Source: G965267185 sp965267185
GTDB lineage: Bacteria; Pseudomonadota; Alphaproteobacteria; UBA6615
Assembly: GCA_965267185.1 (NCBI GenBank)
Contig: OZ253937.1
Location: 2,852,001 to 2,916,000 of the forward strand
Direction: 5' to 3'
Length of the DNA: 64,000 nt
The first letter of the stretch is position 1, and the number at the start of each line of letters is the position of its first letter. The notes beneath the pieces were generated by a model that saw nothing but the letters and a program-made list of their open reading frames with translations, had not been told where the DNA came from and searched no databases. A program made the translations under genes and the position numbers. Positions 35,162-44,034 of this stretch are shown one piece after another.

Positions 35162-36203
35162 CGAGGTCCTCCCACGTCAAGAGCCGGTCGGCAGACACCG
35201 CCTGCACGAGCTGGCGGCCGATAACGGTATCGAGCGCCGCTGCGGGTATCCCCGTCGCGGGTTTTTTGGCGGTGAGCATCCCGGCATCGATCACTGTGCC
35301 CGCCGGTAAGTCCTTTTGAGGCGCCAGGCTGCGGCCGAACATGGACCGCATCTCTGACAATTCCTCCGCCGCACCATCTTTGTCGACCGGGTGCGTTGCC
35401 ATGGTGTGGAAGGCATCGCGAGCGTCGGCGACCGTGCGCAATTCTTCCACTGTCAGCGAGACCGGCACGTCGGGGCCGAACATGCGGCGCGACAGGGTGA
35501 TATGAACCTCGACGATGTCCGCGCCCTGGGAGAGCGCCGCCAGCGCCGGATAGATGCTACCCGAATGATCCGATAGCCCGGCCGGGCAGCCATAGCGGTC
35601 GCGATAGTCGCCAATCATGTTGAGGCCCACGGCCTCGAGCGGCGTCGGGTAGCGGCTGGCGCACTGGAGAACCGCCAAGGGCGCGTTCGTATCCCGGATA
35701 ACGTCCACCGCGCTATCGATCTCGGCAATTGTGCTCATACCGGTGGAGAGCAGAACCGGCTTACCGTCCGCACACATCGCGGCCAGGAGGGTCGGCGAGC
35801 CGACCTCGCCGGAAGCGACCTTCCACGCCGGGATGTCAAGCGAACGCAGGAGCTCGACCGCTTCGATAGAAAACGGCGAACTTAGAAAGGCTAATCCCTG
35901 TTCGCGCGCATGTTGGGCAAGGCCCGCCCACTGATCGGCGGTGAAGGCCGTACGCTGCCAGTATTCGTAGCGGCTCGAATCCTGCCGGCTAAAAGGAACG
36001 CGAAACGGTTCGTCGCGGGTCGATTCGGCCTCCGCTAGATGGGTCTGAAACTTTATCGCGTCCGCACCGGCCGCCGCAGCGGCATCGATGAAAGCATGCG
36101 CTGTCCCCAACGAACCGTCATGCGCCTGCGCCACTTCGGCAATCAGATATCCCGGCGCACCGCCACCGACCCTGCGGCCGCTGATCTCGAAGCTGCCGGT
36201 CAT
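35145..36203 (-). CDS. Nonulosonate (sialic/legionaminic acid) synthase, NeuB family
   Basis: A 352-residue NeuB-type synthase condensing phosphoenolpyruvate with a six-carbon sugar to a nine-carbon acid. The TIM barrel begins IAEVAQAHDGSL, followed by AIKFQTHLAEAEST, WKVASGEVGSP, LLSTGMST and GLSDHSG; the C-terminal antifreeze-like SAF domain occupies about 295-352 (DLPAGTVIDAGMLTAKKP). The ATG at 36203 abuts the Maf stop codon; a longer frame from 36242 would overlap it. Likely LegI-type by context. Confidence 0.92.
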   Translation of the reverse strand: MTGSFEISGRRVGGGAPGYLIAEVAQAHDGSLGTAHAFIDAAAAAGADAIKFQTHLAEAESTRDEPFRVPFSRQDSSRYEYWQRTAFTADQWAGLAQHAREQGLAFLSSPFSIEAVELLRSLDIPAWKVASGEVGSPTLLAAMCADGKPVLLSTGMSTIAEIDSAVDVIRDTNAPLAVLQCASRYPTPLEAVGLNMIGDYRDRYGCPAGLSDHSGSIYPALAALSQGADIVEVHITLSRRMFGPDVPVSLTVEELRTVADARDAFHTMATHPVDKDGAAEELSEMRSMFGRSLAPQKDLPAGTVIDAGMLTAKKPATGIPAAALDTVIGRQLVQAVSADRLLTWEDLDAPAR

Positions 36204-36204
36204 G

Positions 36205-38163
36205 CTAGCCCGCCTGTTGCAACGCCGACGGGGGCGTTGCATCGAGTTTGGCGATCACATCGTTGCCGTCGTTCAAGATGCGGTCGATTTCGGCGCGGTA
36301 CGTCGCACGAAACGTGTCCATAAGCCGCGCCCGCGCATCACTATCCGCCGCCCGGTTCATGTAGTAGCCGGCGACCGGTACCATGGACCGGGCCGAGCCT
36401 CCGACCATGGTGGTAACGCCGCCGTATTTTTCGGCCGCCATTTCGAGAAAATCGCGCAGGCGACGATCGAATTGGTAGATGTCGTCGCAGCTCTCTAACT
36501 CAGCCTCGACGTGATCGCGAAGAACGGCGGCGAGCTCGCGCCAGCAGTTGGCGACCGCAGCGACATCCTGGTCGAGCAGATAAGCGCCCTTCGTATAGTG
36601 CGCGGAGCCGGTCTTGACGGTCTCGGCGATCGCGGTTTTGTCGAGCGGCGGGTTGGTCAGCTCCAAATCGCCCGGTTGCAGCGGCTGGGCACCGGCGATC
36701 ATGACACCGTCGCTACAGTTGCGAACCGTCAATCCGGCAGCCGCGATAACCTGCTCGTAGGTGAGCCGGCTCCAGGAGAAATGCGCGTTGGTGAGAACTT
36801 CACCACCGAAGTTTCCCGGTGCGCGCAGCGGAAGATCGACGCCCCGCTGCGGATAGTTATCCAGCGTGTAGTAGGCCGTCTCGCCCGAGTGATGTTGCGC
36901 TGCGTCCTTCGCGCCACAGTCGCAACCGAACAAGTAGACGTCCCGAAATCCCATAATCGCCGCCAATGTCAGAGCGGCGTTGGCCGAGTAGGGCGAGGTG
37001 CCATCGACGGCATGGTGCCCTTTGCCGAACATCAGCGTCGAGCTGAGCGCCGAGCGCATGAAGAGGAACTTTTCGTCGAACAGCTCGGTGACACCCGGCT
37101 TCACGGTCGTCGAGGCCACCAGCCGAACCTCGCCGAACGTATCACCAGCCAGCCGGTCCCGGTTGCGGGCGTGAATATGGCGCAGCCGATCGACGGTCGG
37201 TTGGGTGTTTTCCTTTTCGATATGAAAGTCGGGAACGATGTCTTGCTGAAGCAACGCCTGCAGTGTCGAACCGGCGCTCACAATCACCGCCCGGTCCTGC
37301 CACTTACGGATCACATCGTAGCTCTGATCGAGCGACGGGCCCGCGCCGACGACAAAAACCGGCGCACCGATGGGCGCCCGCAGCTCACTTTCGATAAACC
37401 AGAAGTCGTGGGCGGCAACATTGGCGACGGTGTTTTCGACCATCAGTTTTTCGTCGGTGTAATAGCCCTTGAGGATCGCCGTCATACCAGCGAGATCGTG
37501 AAACTTTGCCGCGATCGCCTTGGTGACGTCGGTTTGGTAATGAACGTAGAGGTACGATCCATCGATCGCCGTCTCACCAAAACTCATCATCAACGGCTGG
37601 AGCCGCTGCAGGATGGTGGCGGGATCCCCGCCCACAACGATGTCTATCGTGGCGCCCGCGTCGGCGCATTGAGACCACACATCCTGCCAATCCAGAGCAG
37701 ACATGCTGTGGCCCAGGAACTCACCGATCGGCTCGACGAGAACGACGTGCCGCGGCCCGGTGCGGGAGATCAGTTCGGGTATATGCAAACCGAGACCGAT
37801 GCCCACCACCATGAGGATACCGCCATGATCGAGCGGTGGCTGGTCCAACTGGTCAGCCGCGGCGGCGTCGAGTTCAGCCGCCATCGTGCGGGTGCAGTCA
37901 TCGTGCAGATCGGCCGGATTGGGCGGTTCCACGACAATACGCCGAGGCTGCGCCAAGTAAGACGCAACCTGCTCGGCAGCAAAGTCGGCCGCTGGCCGAT
38001 TGTACAAACGGCCTTCCCCGACATCGATATCGGTGGCAAAACCGTTTTCGTCGAGAATCGGTCGGGTTAACTCCGTTTCAGGGTCGAGCACCACCGCCGC
38101 AACCGGAGGGTACGCTGTGGTGAAAAACAACAGGTTTTTCTGATGCAGGTTCGGTTCGGCCAT
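36205..38163 (-). CDS. maf: Maf-family motility accessory glycosyltransferase
   Basis: A 652-residue protein of the Maf/DUF115 (MptE-like) family, which attaches pseudaminic or legionaminic acid to flagellin Ser/Thr in the cytoplasm. The central catalytic core is APVFVVGAGPSLDQSYDVI with the sialyltransferase-like GxGxSL, then SAGSTLQALLQQDIVPDFHIEKE and FGCDCGAKD; helical N- and C-terminal domains surround it. First gene of the nonulosonate operon, so sugar synthesis and transfer are transcribed together. Flagellin itself is not in the window. Confidence 0.9.
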   Translation of the reverse strand: MAEPNLHQKNLLFFTTAYPPVAAVVLDPETELTRPILDENGFATDIDVGEGRLYNRPAADFAAEQVASYLAQPRRIVVEPPNPADLHDDCTRTMAAELDAAAADQLDQPPLDHGGILMVVGIGLGLHIPELISRTGPRHVVLVEPIGEFLGHSMSALDWQDVWSQCADAGATIDIVVGGDPATILQRLQPLMMSFGETAIDGSYLYVHYQTDVTKAIAAKFHDLAGMTAILKGYYTDEKLMVENTVANVAAHDFWFIESELRAPIGAPVFVVGAGPSLDQSYDVIRKWQDRAVIVSAGSTLQALLQQDIVPDFHIEKENTQPTVDRLRHIHARNRDRLAGDTFGEVRLVASTTVKPGVTELFDEKFLFMRSALSSTLMFGKGHHAVDGTSPYSANAALTLAAIMGFRDVYLFGCDCGAKDAAQHHSGETAYYTLDNYPQRGVDLPLRAPGNFGGEVLTNAHFSWSRLTYEQVIAAAGLTVRNCSDGVMIAGAQPLQPGDLELTNPPLDKTAIAETVKTGSAHYTKGAYLLDQDVAAVANCWRELAAVLRDHVEAELESCDDIYQFDRRLRDFLEMAAEKYGGVTTMVGGSARSMVPVAGYYMNRAADSDARARLMDTFRATYRAEIDRILNDGNDVIAKLDATPPSALQQAG

Positions 38164-38231
38164 GAACAGACAACGCTGTTGCTAAGGCGCGCCAACGGCG
38201 GACCTTTCGGTGCCAACCATTGAAGGCCCGC

Positions 38232-38257
38232 ATCGGTAAAAATTTTATTAAGTTTTA
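38232..38257 (-). promoter_or_regulatory. Possible FliA (sigma-28)-like promoter for the maf operon
   Basis: On the minus strand TAAA (38254-38257) is followed after about 17 bp by CCGAT (38232-38236), close to the flagellar sigma-28 consensus TAAA-N15-GCCGATAA but with one extra base and a poor 3' end. It lies about 70 bp before the Maf start in the only AT-rich stretch here. Confidence 0.3.
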
Positions 38258-38274
38258 TCTATTCCGCTAGGAAA

Positions 38275-39693
38275 TCAGCCGCTTTGGGCCGTTTCCGCCG
38301 GCCGGATTTCAGCAGAGGCCGGTGCAGGTACCGCAGCGCCTTCTTCGGCCTGCTGCGCAGGCTGAGAATCGGACGATTCTGGCGACAGGATTACCGTCCG
38401 ATGAACGCGCGGCGGCTGCTTCCACGACAGCGTCGCGAAGGATCCACAGTGCCCACAAACCGCCGACCAGTCGTCGGCCACCGTCCCGCAACTGGCGCAA
38501 ACCCAGGCTTTATCGGCCTCAGCGTCGGCCGCGCGGTCGATCCATTGCCGCGCTGCCACCTCATCCTGAGACTCGGCTTCCGCCAACTGTGCCCACAGGC
38601 GAAACACCCGGGCAGTCGGCGCAAGCGTTTCGAGCACTTCTAGCTGTTGCCTTGCCTCACCCCATAGTTTTGCCGCCACCGCCGCCTCTGCAATGGCGAA
38701 CCGGCTTTCCGGATGACCGCTGTTTTCCTTGGTCAGTTGGACAATCGCGCGATAACGATCGAGCGGTTCGGTGTCGCTGAGAATATCCAGATACGCCGTC
38801 GACAATGCCGGATGGGGTGTTTCCCGCCAGGTCCGCTCCAGCACTTTGCGCGCCCGCCGCACCCTTCCGTCGTTGGCGACCAACCGCGCCAGTAAATCTG
38901 CCGCTGGCGGATGAGCGGGATCTAGGTCATGGGCTTTGCGAACCTGCTCGAATGCATCGGCCAAGGCTCCCCGTTCGAAAGCGTCGCGGGCGCGCTCGGT
39001 GAGGAGCGCCGCTTGCTGCCGGCGGCCCACGTCCGCCGGCAGGCGCTTGCGGCGTTTCGCCTCCTCGACCAGTTTCTGCGCGGCTCGCCACTGGCCCGCC
39101 TTACTATGTAGAGATACCAGCGTGTCGAGCAACCAGGGCGCACCGGGCTGCAAGGGATAGGCGCGCTGTGCATAGTCTAAGGCGCGCGCATCGTCGCCAT
39201 CGCGCAGCGCCTGCAAAATGAGACCACGCAAGCCGAGAAACTCGGTCTCGGGACGCTCGACCATTTCCTCGAAACAATGGCGCGCTGTCGCTTCATCGCC
39301 GTCGAGCTGGGCGGCCTGCGCCGATAACAGCAGCGTCATCGGTGGTGATTTCAGCATCGAATCAGCCCGCCGCGCTAATTTGCGGGCCGCTGCGGCATCG
39401 CCCGCTGCCACAGCCGCGAGCCCATCCGTTAGCGCCCGATACCCCGCCGCTTCGCGCCGATGGCGGCGTGACTCAACAAACTCATGGGGCCGCCGGCGCA
39501 GCCAACGCCACCCGACATATGATGTTGCTGCCAGCACCACGACGACCAGGATCGCTAGCGCCAAAATGCCGACCGAAGTTTCGATCCGCCAGCCTTGCCA
39601 GTCGACGGAAACGGTCCCCGGCCGGTCCGCAAGCCACACGGCGAGCGCCGCAATAACGGCGACTTCGACAAAAAATATCAGGGCGCGGCGCAC
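38275..39693 (-). CDS. hemY: HemY-type TPR protein with C-terminal zinc ribbon
   Basis: A 472-residue inner-membrane protein. Two N-terminal membrane helices (about 5-22 and 42-62) are followed by the HemY_N region and TPR-like repeats, then a zinc ribbon with Cys399, Cys402, Cys413 and Cys416 (CASC...CGHC) and an acidic, Pro/Ala-rich tail. HemY proteins are encoded with heme genes but their job (complex assembly for heme synthesis) is only proposed; this is not protoporphyrinogen oxidase. It overlaps the mitofilin-like gene by 1 bp. Confidence 0.9.
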   Translation of the reverse strand: MRRALIFFVEVAVIAALAVWLADRPGTVSVDWQGWRIETSVGILALAILVVVVLAATSYVGWRWLRRRPHEFVESRRHRREAAGYRALTDGLAAVAAGDAAAARKLARRADSMLKSPPMTLLLSAQAAQLDGDEATARHCFEEMVERPETEFLGLRGLILQALRDGDDARALDYAQRAYPLQPGAPWLLDTLVSLHSKAGQWRAAQKLVEEAKRRKRLPADVGRRQQAALLTERARDAFERGALADAFEQVRKAHDLDPAHPPAADLLARLVANDGRVRRARKVLERTWRETPHPALSTAYLDILSDTEPLDRYRAIVQLTKENSGHPESRFAIAEAAVAAKLWGEARQQLEVLETLAPTARVFRLWAQLAEAESQDEVAARQWIDRAADAEADKAWVCASCGTVADDWSAVCGHCGSFATLSWKQPPRVHRTVILSPESSDSQPAQQAEEGAAVPAPASAEIRPAETAQSG

Positions 39694-41033
39694 TATGAGC
39701 CGCCACGGCTAGCTTGTAAGCGACTGAGCGCCAACGCTTCGAGTTCACCGACCGCGGCATCGGCGTCGAGCCGTGCCCGTGCATCGCCAAGCCAGCTCGC
39801 GGCGGCTGGTTCCGTCGTGCCGCTAAGCCCATCCAACTCGGCAACGGCGCCGGCAAGCTCCCCGCCAAGCACTTTCGCCTCTGCGCGCGCAACACGGGCA
39901 TGAGGTGTATCGCCTGCCACATCAGCGCCGATCCGGCGGATCGATACGGTGTCTCGCACCCGTTGAAGTGTGCGGTCCGCCCAACCGTTCGCCGCTTCTG
40001 CGCTCGCCGCAGCAGCGAGGCCGCGGGCGACACCGGGAAATGCCCGCGCGAGCGCATCGCGGGTCGGTATGCCGGTGTCCGCACGCTCTGACACCCGGGC
40101 AAGAATTACATCAACCTCGGAATCGCCGGCAGATAGGGCACGAAGAGCGACCAGCACATCGCCGTAAGACCGGCCGCTTTCCAGCGCACGCTGCAACCGG
40201 CCTGCCGCCAGCGCCAGACTGACCGCATCCACAACGGTCCGATCATCCACGGAGTTACTTTCAGCACGCGCAGACGATTGCGCACGCAACTGCGCGATTT
40301 CGTCTTGTGCTGCAGACAATGCCTGCGCCGCAGCCGCTGCATCTTTTGTGGCTTGCGCTCGGACTTGATCGAGCGCCGTCTCCGCCGCCTGCAAGCGCGC
40401 AACAATTGCGTCGATCTCGCCATCGGGAACCGCAGCGTCCTGCCGCACCTCAGCGAGCTGCGCAATCCGGGCGCGCAACTCGGCGATTTCGGTTGAAACT
40501 TGCTGCTGCAACTCTGCGCCGGCTTTTTCGTTGACGGTCGCTTCCAAGGACTGGAGGCGATCTGTCACGCCGGACAAATCAGCCGTAGGCGTCGCAACGA
40601 CATTTCGGTTTGCGCCGCCGAGCAAAAACCAGCCGCCGACGCTCACCGAAACAATCAACGCAACGACCGCTACGAGAAAGGCACCACGGTTATCCACCTG
40701 CCGGCTCCGGTTGCGTTGCTGCGGCTTGGCATTCGAGCGAGGCGAGGCCACCGGCTCCGGTGGCGACGTATCTTCTCCAGATGCTTTGACGGTCTCCGGT
40801 ACCGCGGTAACGTCAACGTCTGTCGACGATGAAGCGATGCTTAGGTCAACACCATGAGCCGCCGCCGCCGCCATAACATCGGCGGCGCGGTTTTGCGGAA
40901 TTGTGTTGCGTTGCTTCCACCCCTGCACCGTGCTTACGGGCACGCCGAGCTTTTGCGCCATCGGCCGAATGCCGCCAAAAGCCTCAATGACGGTGGCCGT
41001 ATCCGGCAAGTTAGGTTCTGTAGGTTCTGTCAT
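39693..41033 (-). CDS. Mitofilin/Mic60-like membrane protein with N-terminal helix-turn-helix-like domain
   Basis: A 446-residue protein in the position of alphaproteobacterial Mic60, which shapes inner-membrane invaginations. Residues 12-62 form a DNA-binding-like helix-turn-helix (VIEAFGGIRPMAQKLGVPVSTVQGWK, then TIPQNRAADV), the pattern named carph-isopro in some annotations. A low-complexity linker follows, one membrane helix (about 118-138), a coiled coil (about 150-260) and a helical C-terminal mitofilin region. Between hemD (109 bp upstream) and hemY. The membrane and coiled-coil layout is clear; the DNA-binding role is a suggestion. Confidence 0.8.
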   Translation of the reverse strand: MTEPTEPNLPDTATVIEAFGGIRPMAQKLGVPVSTVQGWKQRNTIPQNRAADVMAAAAAHGVDLSIASSSTDVDVTAVPETVKASGEDTSPPEPVASPRSNAKPQQRNRSRQVDNRGAFLVAVVALIVSVSVGGWFLLGGANRNVVATPTADLSGVTDRLQSLEATVNEKAGAELQQQVSTEIAELRARIAQLAEVRQDAAVPDGEIDAIVARLQAAETALDQVRAQATKDAAAAAQALSAAQDEIAQLRAQSSARAESNSVDDRTVVDAVSLALAAGRLQRALESGRSYGDVLVALRALSAGDSEVDVILARVSERADTGIPTRDALARAFPGVARGLAAAASAEAANGWADRTLQRVRDTVSIRRIGADVAGDTPHARVARAEAKVLGGELAGAVAELDGLSGTTEPAAASWLGDARARLDADAAVGELEALALSRLQASRGGS

Positions 41034-41052
41034 AATATGGCGCTGCTACCTA

Positions 41053-41074
41053 GTGTACGTACGTACGAGTACAC
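41053..41074. promoter_or_regulatory. GTGTAC palindrome upstream of the mitofilin-like gene
   Basis: GTGTAC (41053-41058) and GTACAC (41069-41074) form a perfect inverted repeat with a 10-bp GTAC-rich spacer, 20 bp before the start codon. A third GTACAC occurs at 41133-41138. Position and spacing are those of an operator. Confidence 0.45.
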
Positions 41075-41142
41075 CAACGAATATAGCAGACAATAGGACG
41101 ATTTTACAGCGTCGAAACGCCACATAGACATGCGTACACATG

Positions 41143-41883
41143 CTATTTTCCGGCGGCAAGCGTGCTGAATAACGCGGTTTGATCGGGTCTTTCGGCGGTT
41201 CGAATTTCGGCGAACGGAAGTTCCGCTATCGCGTCAGCAACCGCAGCGCTCAAACAACCAGCAAAAATCCGCCGACAACTTGGTTGCAAGCCTGCAGCAG
41301 AAATAAGCTTTGCGAAATGACGCCCGGTTCGCGGCGAATAAAACAGCACCCCATCGACAAGCTCGTCCTGCAAGGCGGACCGCGCGTTCTCCGGCAACCG
41401 GTCGACGAGCTGTGCCTGATACAACTGAACTCGGCGAACCGCAAAACCCCGATTGGTCAGATCGCTTGCCAGATCACCGGCGACGGCGCTGCCGGCGGCG
41501 TGAACAAGCGTACCCGCCTTCGGATCGAGCCGCTCACAAACCAGCGCCGCCAACGCGGAAACATCGCCGCTGGCGCTACTCACATCGGAAAATCCACTTT
41601 GCCTCGCTACATCGGCGCTCGCATCGCCAACTGCAAAGATCGAAACATCGCGTTTCGCCGTCGCACGGGCGAGCGCACGCGCGCCGTTTGCGCTGGTCAC
41701 CAGTACCGCCTGCGCGTCCGACAACTCATGCCCAAGATCGCGCGCCGCACTAGGCGTTTCGCCGATCTCAATTAATGGCGCGATCACCGAATCTATGCCC
41801 CGCTGCGTCAACAGGCGTGCGGTCTCTTCCGCGTCCAATCGCGGCCGCGTCACCAAAACCCGTAGTGGTGCCGGCGCTGTCAC
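41143..41883 (-). CDS. hemD: Uroporphyrinogen-III synthase
   Basis: A 246-residue HemD: two alternating Rossmann-like lobes, starting VLVTRPRLDAEETARLLTQRG and containing VLVTSANGARALAR, AVGDASADVAR, VLFYSPRTGRHFAKLI and FAGCLSAAVADAI. It closes and rearranges hydroxymethylbilane to uroporphyrinogen III. Low sequence conservation is normal for this family; the 4-bp overlap with hemC makes the call secure. Confidence 0.93.
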   Translation of the reverse strand: MTAPAPLRVLVTRPRLDAEETARLLTQRGIDSVIAPLIEIGETPSAARDLGHELSDAQAVLVTSANGARALARATAKRDVSIFAVGDASADVARQSGFSDVSSASGDVSALAALVCERLDPKAGTLVHAAGSAVAGDLASDLTNRGFAVRRVQLYQAQLVDRLPENARSALQDELVDGVLFYSPRTGRHFAKLISAAGLQPSCRRIFAGCLSAAVADAIAELPFAEIRTAERPDQTALFSTLAAGK

Positions 41884-42800
41884 ACGAGCTCTTCGAAAAA
41901 TTTCGGCCCAGCGCGGCGGCGCAACTCAGCGCCCACTTCGCTGCCAATCGCAACCGCATCGCTGCTACTTCCGGTTTGCCGAAAACGCTGCAACCCGGTT
42001 CCATCGGGCCACACCAGTAGTCCATCGAGGGTGAGCCGGCCCCCCTCCAGTGTGGCAAGGCCGCCGATTGGCGTGCGGCAGGTCCCGTCGAGCGCCGCCA
42101 GCATCGCCCGTTCGGCAGTAACGCAAGTGGCCGTGGGTTCATCGTTTAAGGGCCTCAACAACTCCGCTGTCCGCCCGTCGTTCGCGCGGCGTTCGATACC
42201 GACCGCCCCTTGAGCAACGGCCGGCAGGAACGTCTCGGGTTCGAGGACCGCGCCAATGGCATCGGCGCGGCCGAGGCGATTGAGACCGGCAACAGCCAAC
42301 AGAGTGGCGTCGACCTCTCCCGCCGCGAGCTTATCGAGCCGCGTGCCCACGTTGCCGCGCAGCATCGTAATCTCCAGGTCCGGGCGCGCCGCAAGCAACT
42401 GAGCACCGCGGCGCAACGAGGCCGTTCCGACGCGCGCCTGCGACGGCAGCGCTTCGATCGACATCGCCCCCAGCAATGTGTCGCGGGGATCTTCGCGCAA
42501 CAGAAAACAATCGACCACCAAGCCCTCCGGCAGCCATGTCTCAACATCCTTCATAGAGTGAACGGCGATGTCGATCGCGTCGTCGAGCAACGCCTGCTCG
42601 ATCTCTTTGGTGAAAAGCCCCTTGCCGCCGAGGTCAGCCAGCGGCCGGTCGGTGACCTGATCGCCGGTCGTCTTGATAATGCAGAACTCGGGGGCGGGGA
42701 TTTCCGGATGCGTCCGAGTGAGCAAATCGTGCACCTGGTTGGCCTGCGCCAACGCCAGCGGGCTGCCACGTGTGCCGATGCGGAGGGGTTGCGAAGCCAT
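41880..42800 (-). CDS. hemC: Hydroxymethylbilane synthase (porphobilinogen deaminase)
   Basis: Polymerises four porphobilinogens for tetrapyrrole synthesis. The 306-residue protein starts LRIGTRGSPLALAQANQV, carries the catalytic Asp in HSMKDVE, and the cofactor-binding Cys in DGTCRTPIGG. First gene of the heme block hemC-hemD-mitofilin-hemY, divergent from tsaD with 107 bp between start codons. That layout is common in alphaproteobacteria. Confidence 0.97.
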   Translation of the reverse strand: MASQPLRIGTRGSPLALAQANQVHDLLTRTHPEIPAPEFCIIKTTGDQVTDRPLADLGGKGLFTKEIEQALLDDAIDIAVHSMKDVETWLPEGLVVDCFLLREDPRDTLLGAMSIEALPSQARVGTASLRRGAQLLAARPDLEITMLRGNVGTRLDKLAAGEVDATLLAVAGLNRLGRADAIGAVLEPETFLPAVAQGAVGIERRANDGRTAELLRPLNDEPTATCVTAERAMLAALDGTCRTPIGGLATLEGGRLTLDGLLVWPDGTGLQRFRQTGSSSDAVAIGSEVGAELRRRAGPKFFEELV

Positions 42801-42907
42801 GGCGAGGTCATAGCCCCAGACGCCTCCGATGAAAAGGCAACAAACTGCGGCACGATCATCGATGCTTTCGCTGGCCGTGCCCTCTCGGCCGCGTTATATC
42901 GCGTCAA

Positions 42908-43951
42908 ATGATCGTTCTGGGCATCGAGACAAGCTGCGATGAGACCGCCGCTGCGGTCGTCGCCGACGACCGTACAATTCTGTCGAACGTCGTGCTGAGC
43001 CAGCTCGACGAACACCGGCCCTATGGCGGGGTGGTGCCTGAGATCGCCGCGCGCGCCCACCTCGACCATTTGGACGGAATTATCCGGCAAGCGCTAAAAG
43101 AGGCGAATACCGGACTCGACGCGCTCGACGGAATCGCCGCAACCGGCGGCCCGGGGTTGATCGGCGGCGTGATGGTCGGCGTGATGACAGCCAAGGCAAT
43201 CGCCGCCGTGCACAACATACCGTTTCTCGCCATCAACCATCTGGAAGGCCACGCGCTGACGGCCCGCCTGACCGACGCGCCGGAATTTCCCTATCTCCTT
43301 TTGCTGGTATCGGGCGGTCACTGCCAGCTGCTGACGGTCGAGGCAGTTGGCAGCTATGTCCGTTTGGGCGGGACCATCGACGACGCCATCGGAGAAGCCT
43401 TCGATAAAACCGCGAAATTACTCGGCCTCGGCTACCCTGGCGGGCCGGCACTGGAAGCAGCCGCGCTAACCGGTGATGCCAGCCGTTTCAAACTTCCGCG
43501 CCCCCTCGCCGGCCGGCCCGGCTGTGACTTTTCGTTTTCGGGACTGAAGACAGCGGTTCGCCATGCCGCCGTCGGTTTACCGGCCGATACCCTATCCGCA
43601 ACCGACGCTGCCGACCTCGCCGCCGCTTTCCAGACCGCAGTCGGCGATGTGCTGGTCGACCGGTGCGGCCACGCGCTCGAAACATTCGAGCAAAGATATC
43701 CGGACGCGGCACGGGTGCTGGTGGTCGCCGGTGGCGTCGCCGCCAACCGTCATCTACGCGATTGTCTGGGCGAACTTTGCACCCAGCATGGATTCCGGTT
43801 GATCGCACCACCGCTCGAGCTCTGTACCGACAACGCCGCAATGATCGCGTGGGCCGGCATCGAGCGCCTACGCGACGGTAAGGCCGACGGTCTCGACTTT
43901 GCACCACGGCCACGATGGCCGCTCGACGACGGCATTGAGACGACACCGTAA
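42908..43951 (+). CDS. tsaD: tRNA N6-adenosine threonylcarbamoyltransferase
   Basis: Transfers the threonylcarbamoyl group to A37 of ANN-reading tRNAs, with TsaB and TsaE. The 347-residue protein has GIETSCDETAAAVV, the metal His pair in NHLEGH, the ATP-binding block VSGGHCQLL and GGVAANRHLR near the C-terminus. Divergent from hemC. TsaB and TsaE genes are not in the window. Confidence 0.97.
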   Translation: MIVLGIETSCDETAAAVVADDRTILSNVVLSQLDEHRPYGGVVPEIAARAHLDHLDGIIRQALKEANTGLDALDGIAATGGPGLIGGVMVGVMTAKAIAAVHNIPFLAINHLEGHALTARLTDAPEFPYLLLLVSGGHCQLLTVEAVGSYVRLGGTIDDAIGEAFDKTAKLLGLGYPGGPALEAAALTGDASRFKLPRPLAGRPGCDFSFSGLKTAVRHAAVGLPADTLSATDAADLAAAFQTAVGDVLVDRCGHALETFEQRYPDAARVLVVAGGVAANRHLRDCLGELCTQHGFRLIAPPLELCTDNAAMIAWAGIERLRDGKADGLDFAPRPRWPLDDGIETTP

Positions 43952-44034
43952 CGCCGACTTGCACTAGGCATGTCAGTGCGGCCATATAAAGAACCGCGAG
44001 AGCAGGCAACCATAGGTCAAAAAGCATCAACGCA

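Noticed and set aside
31567..36203. Calling the locus a plain sialic acid (Neu5Ac) operon
   Set aside because: Possible from these genes alone, but the LegB-, LegC- and PtmE-like genes at 55 kb make legionaminic acid the better reading; kept as the alternative.
36511..38070. A 519-codon open frame on the plus strand opposite maf
   Set aside because: It is entirely antisense to the well-supported Maf protein and shows no family motif; long antisense frames are expected in this GC-rich DNA.
38164..38231. A sigma-54 promoter (TTGGC... / ...GC) upstream of maf
   Set aside because: The GG-to-GC spacing is 9 or 13 instead of 10 bp in the two candidate sites.
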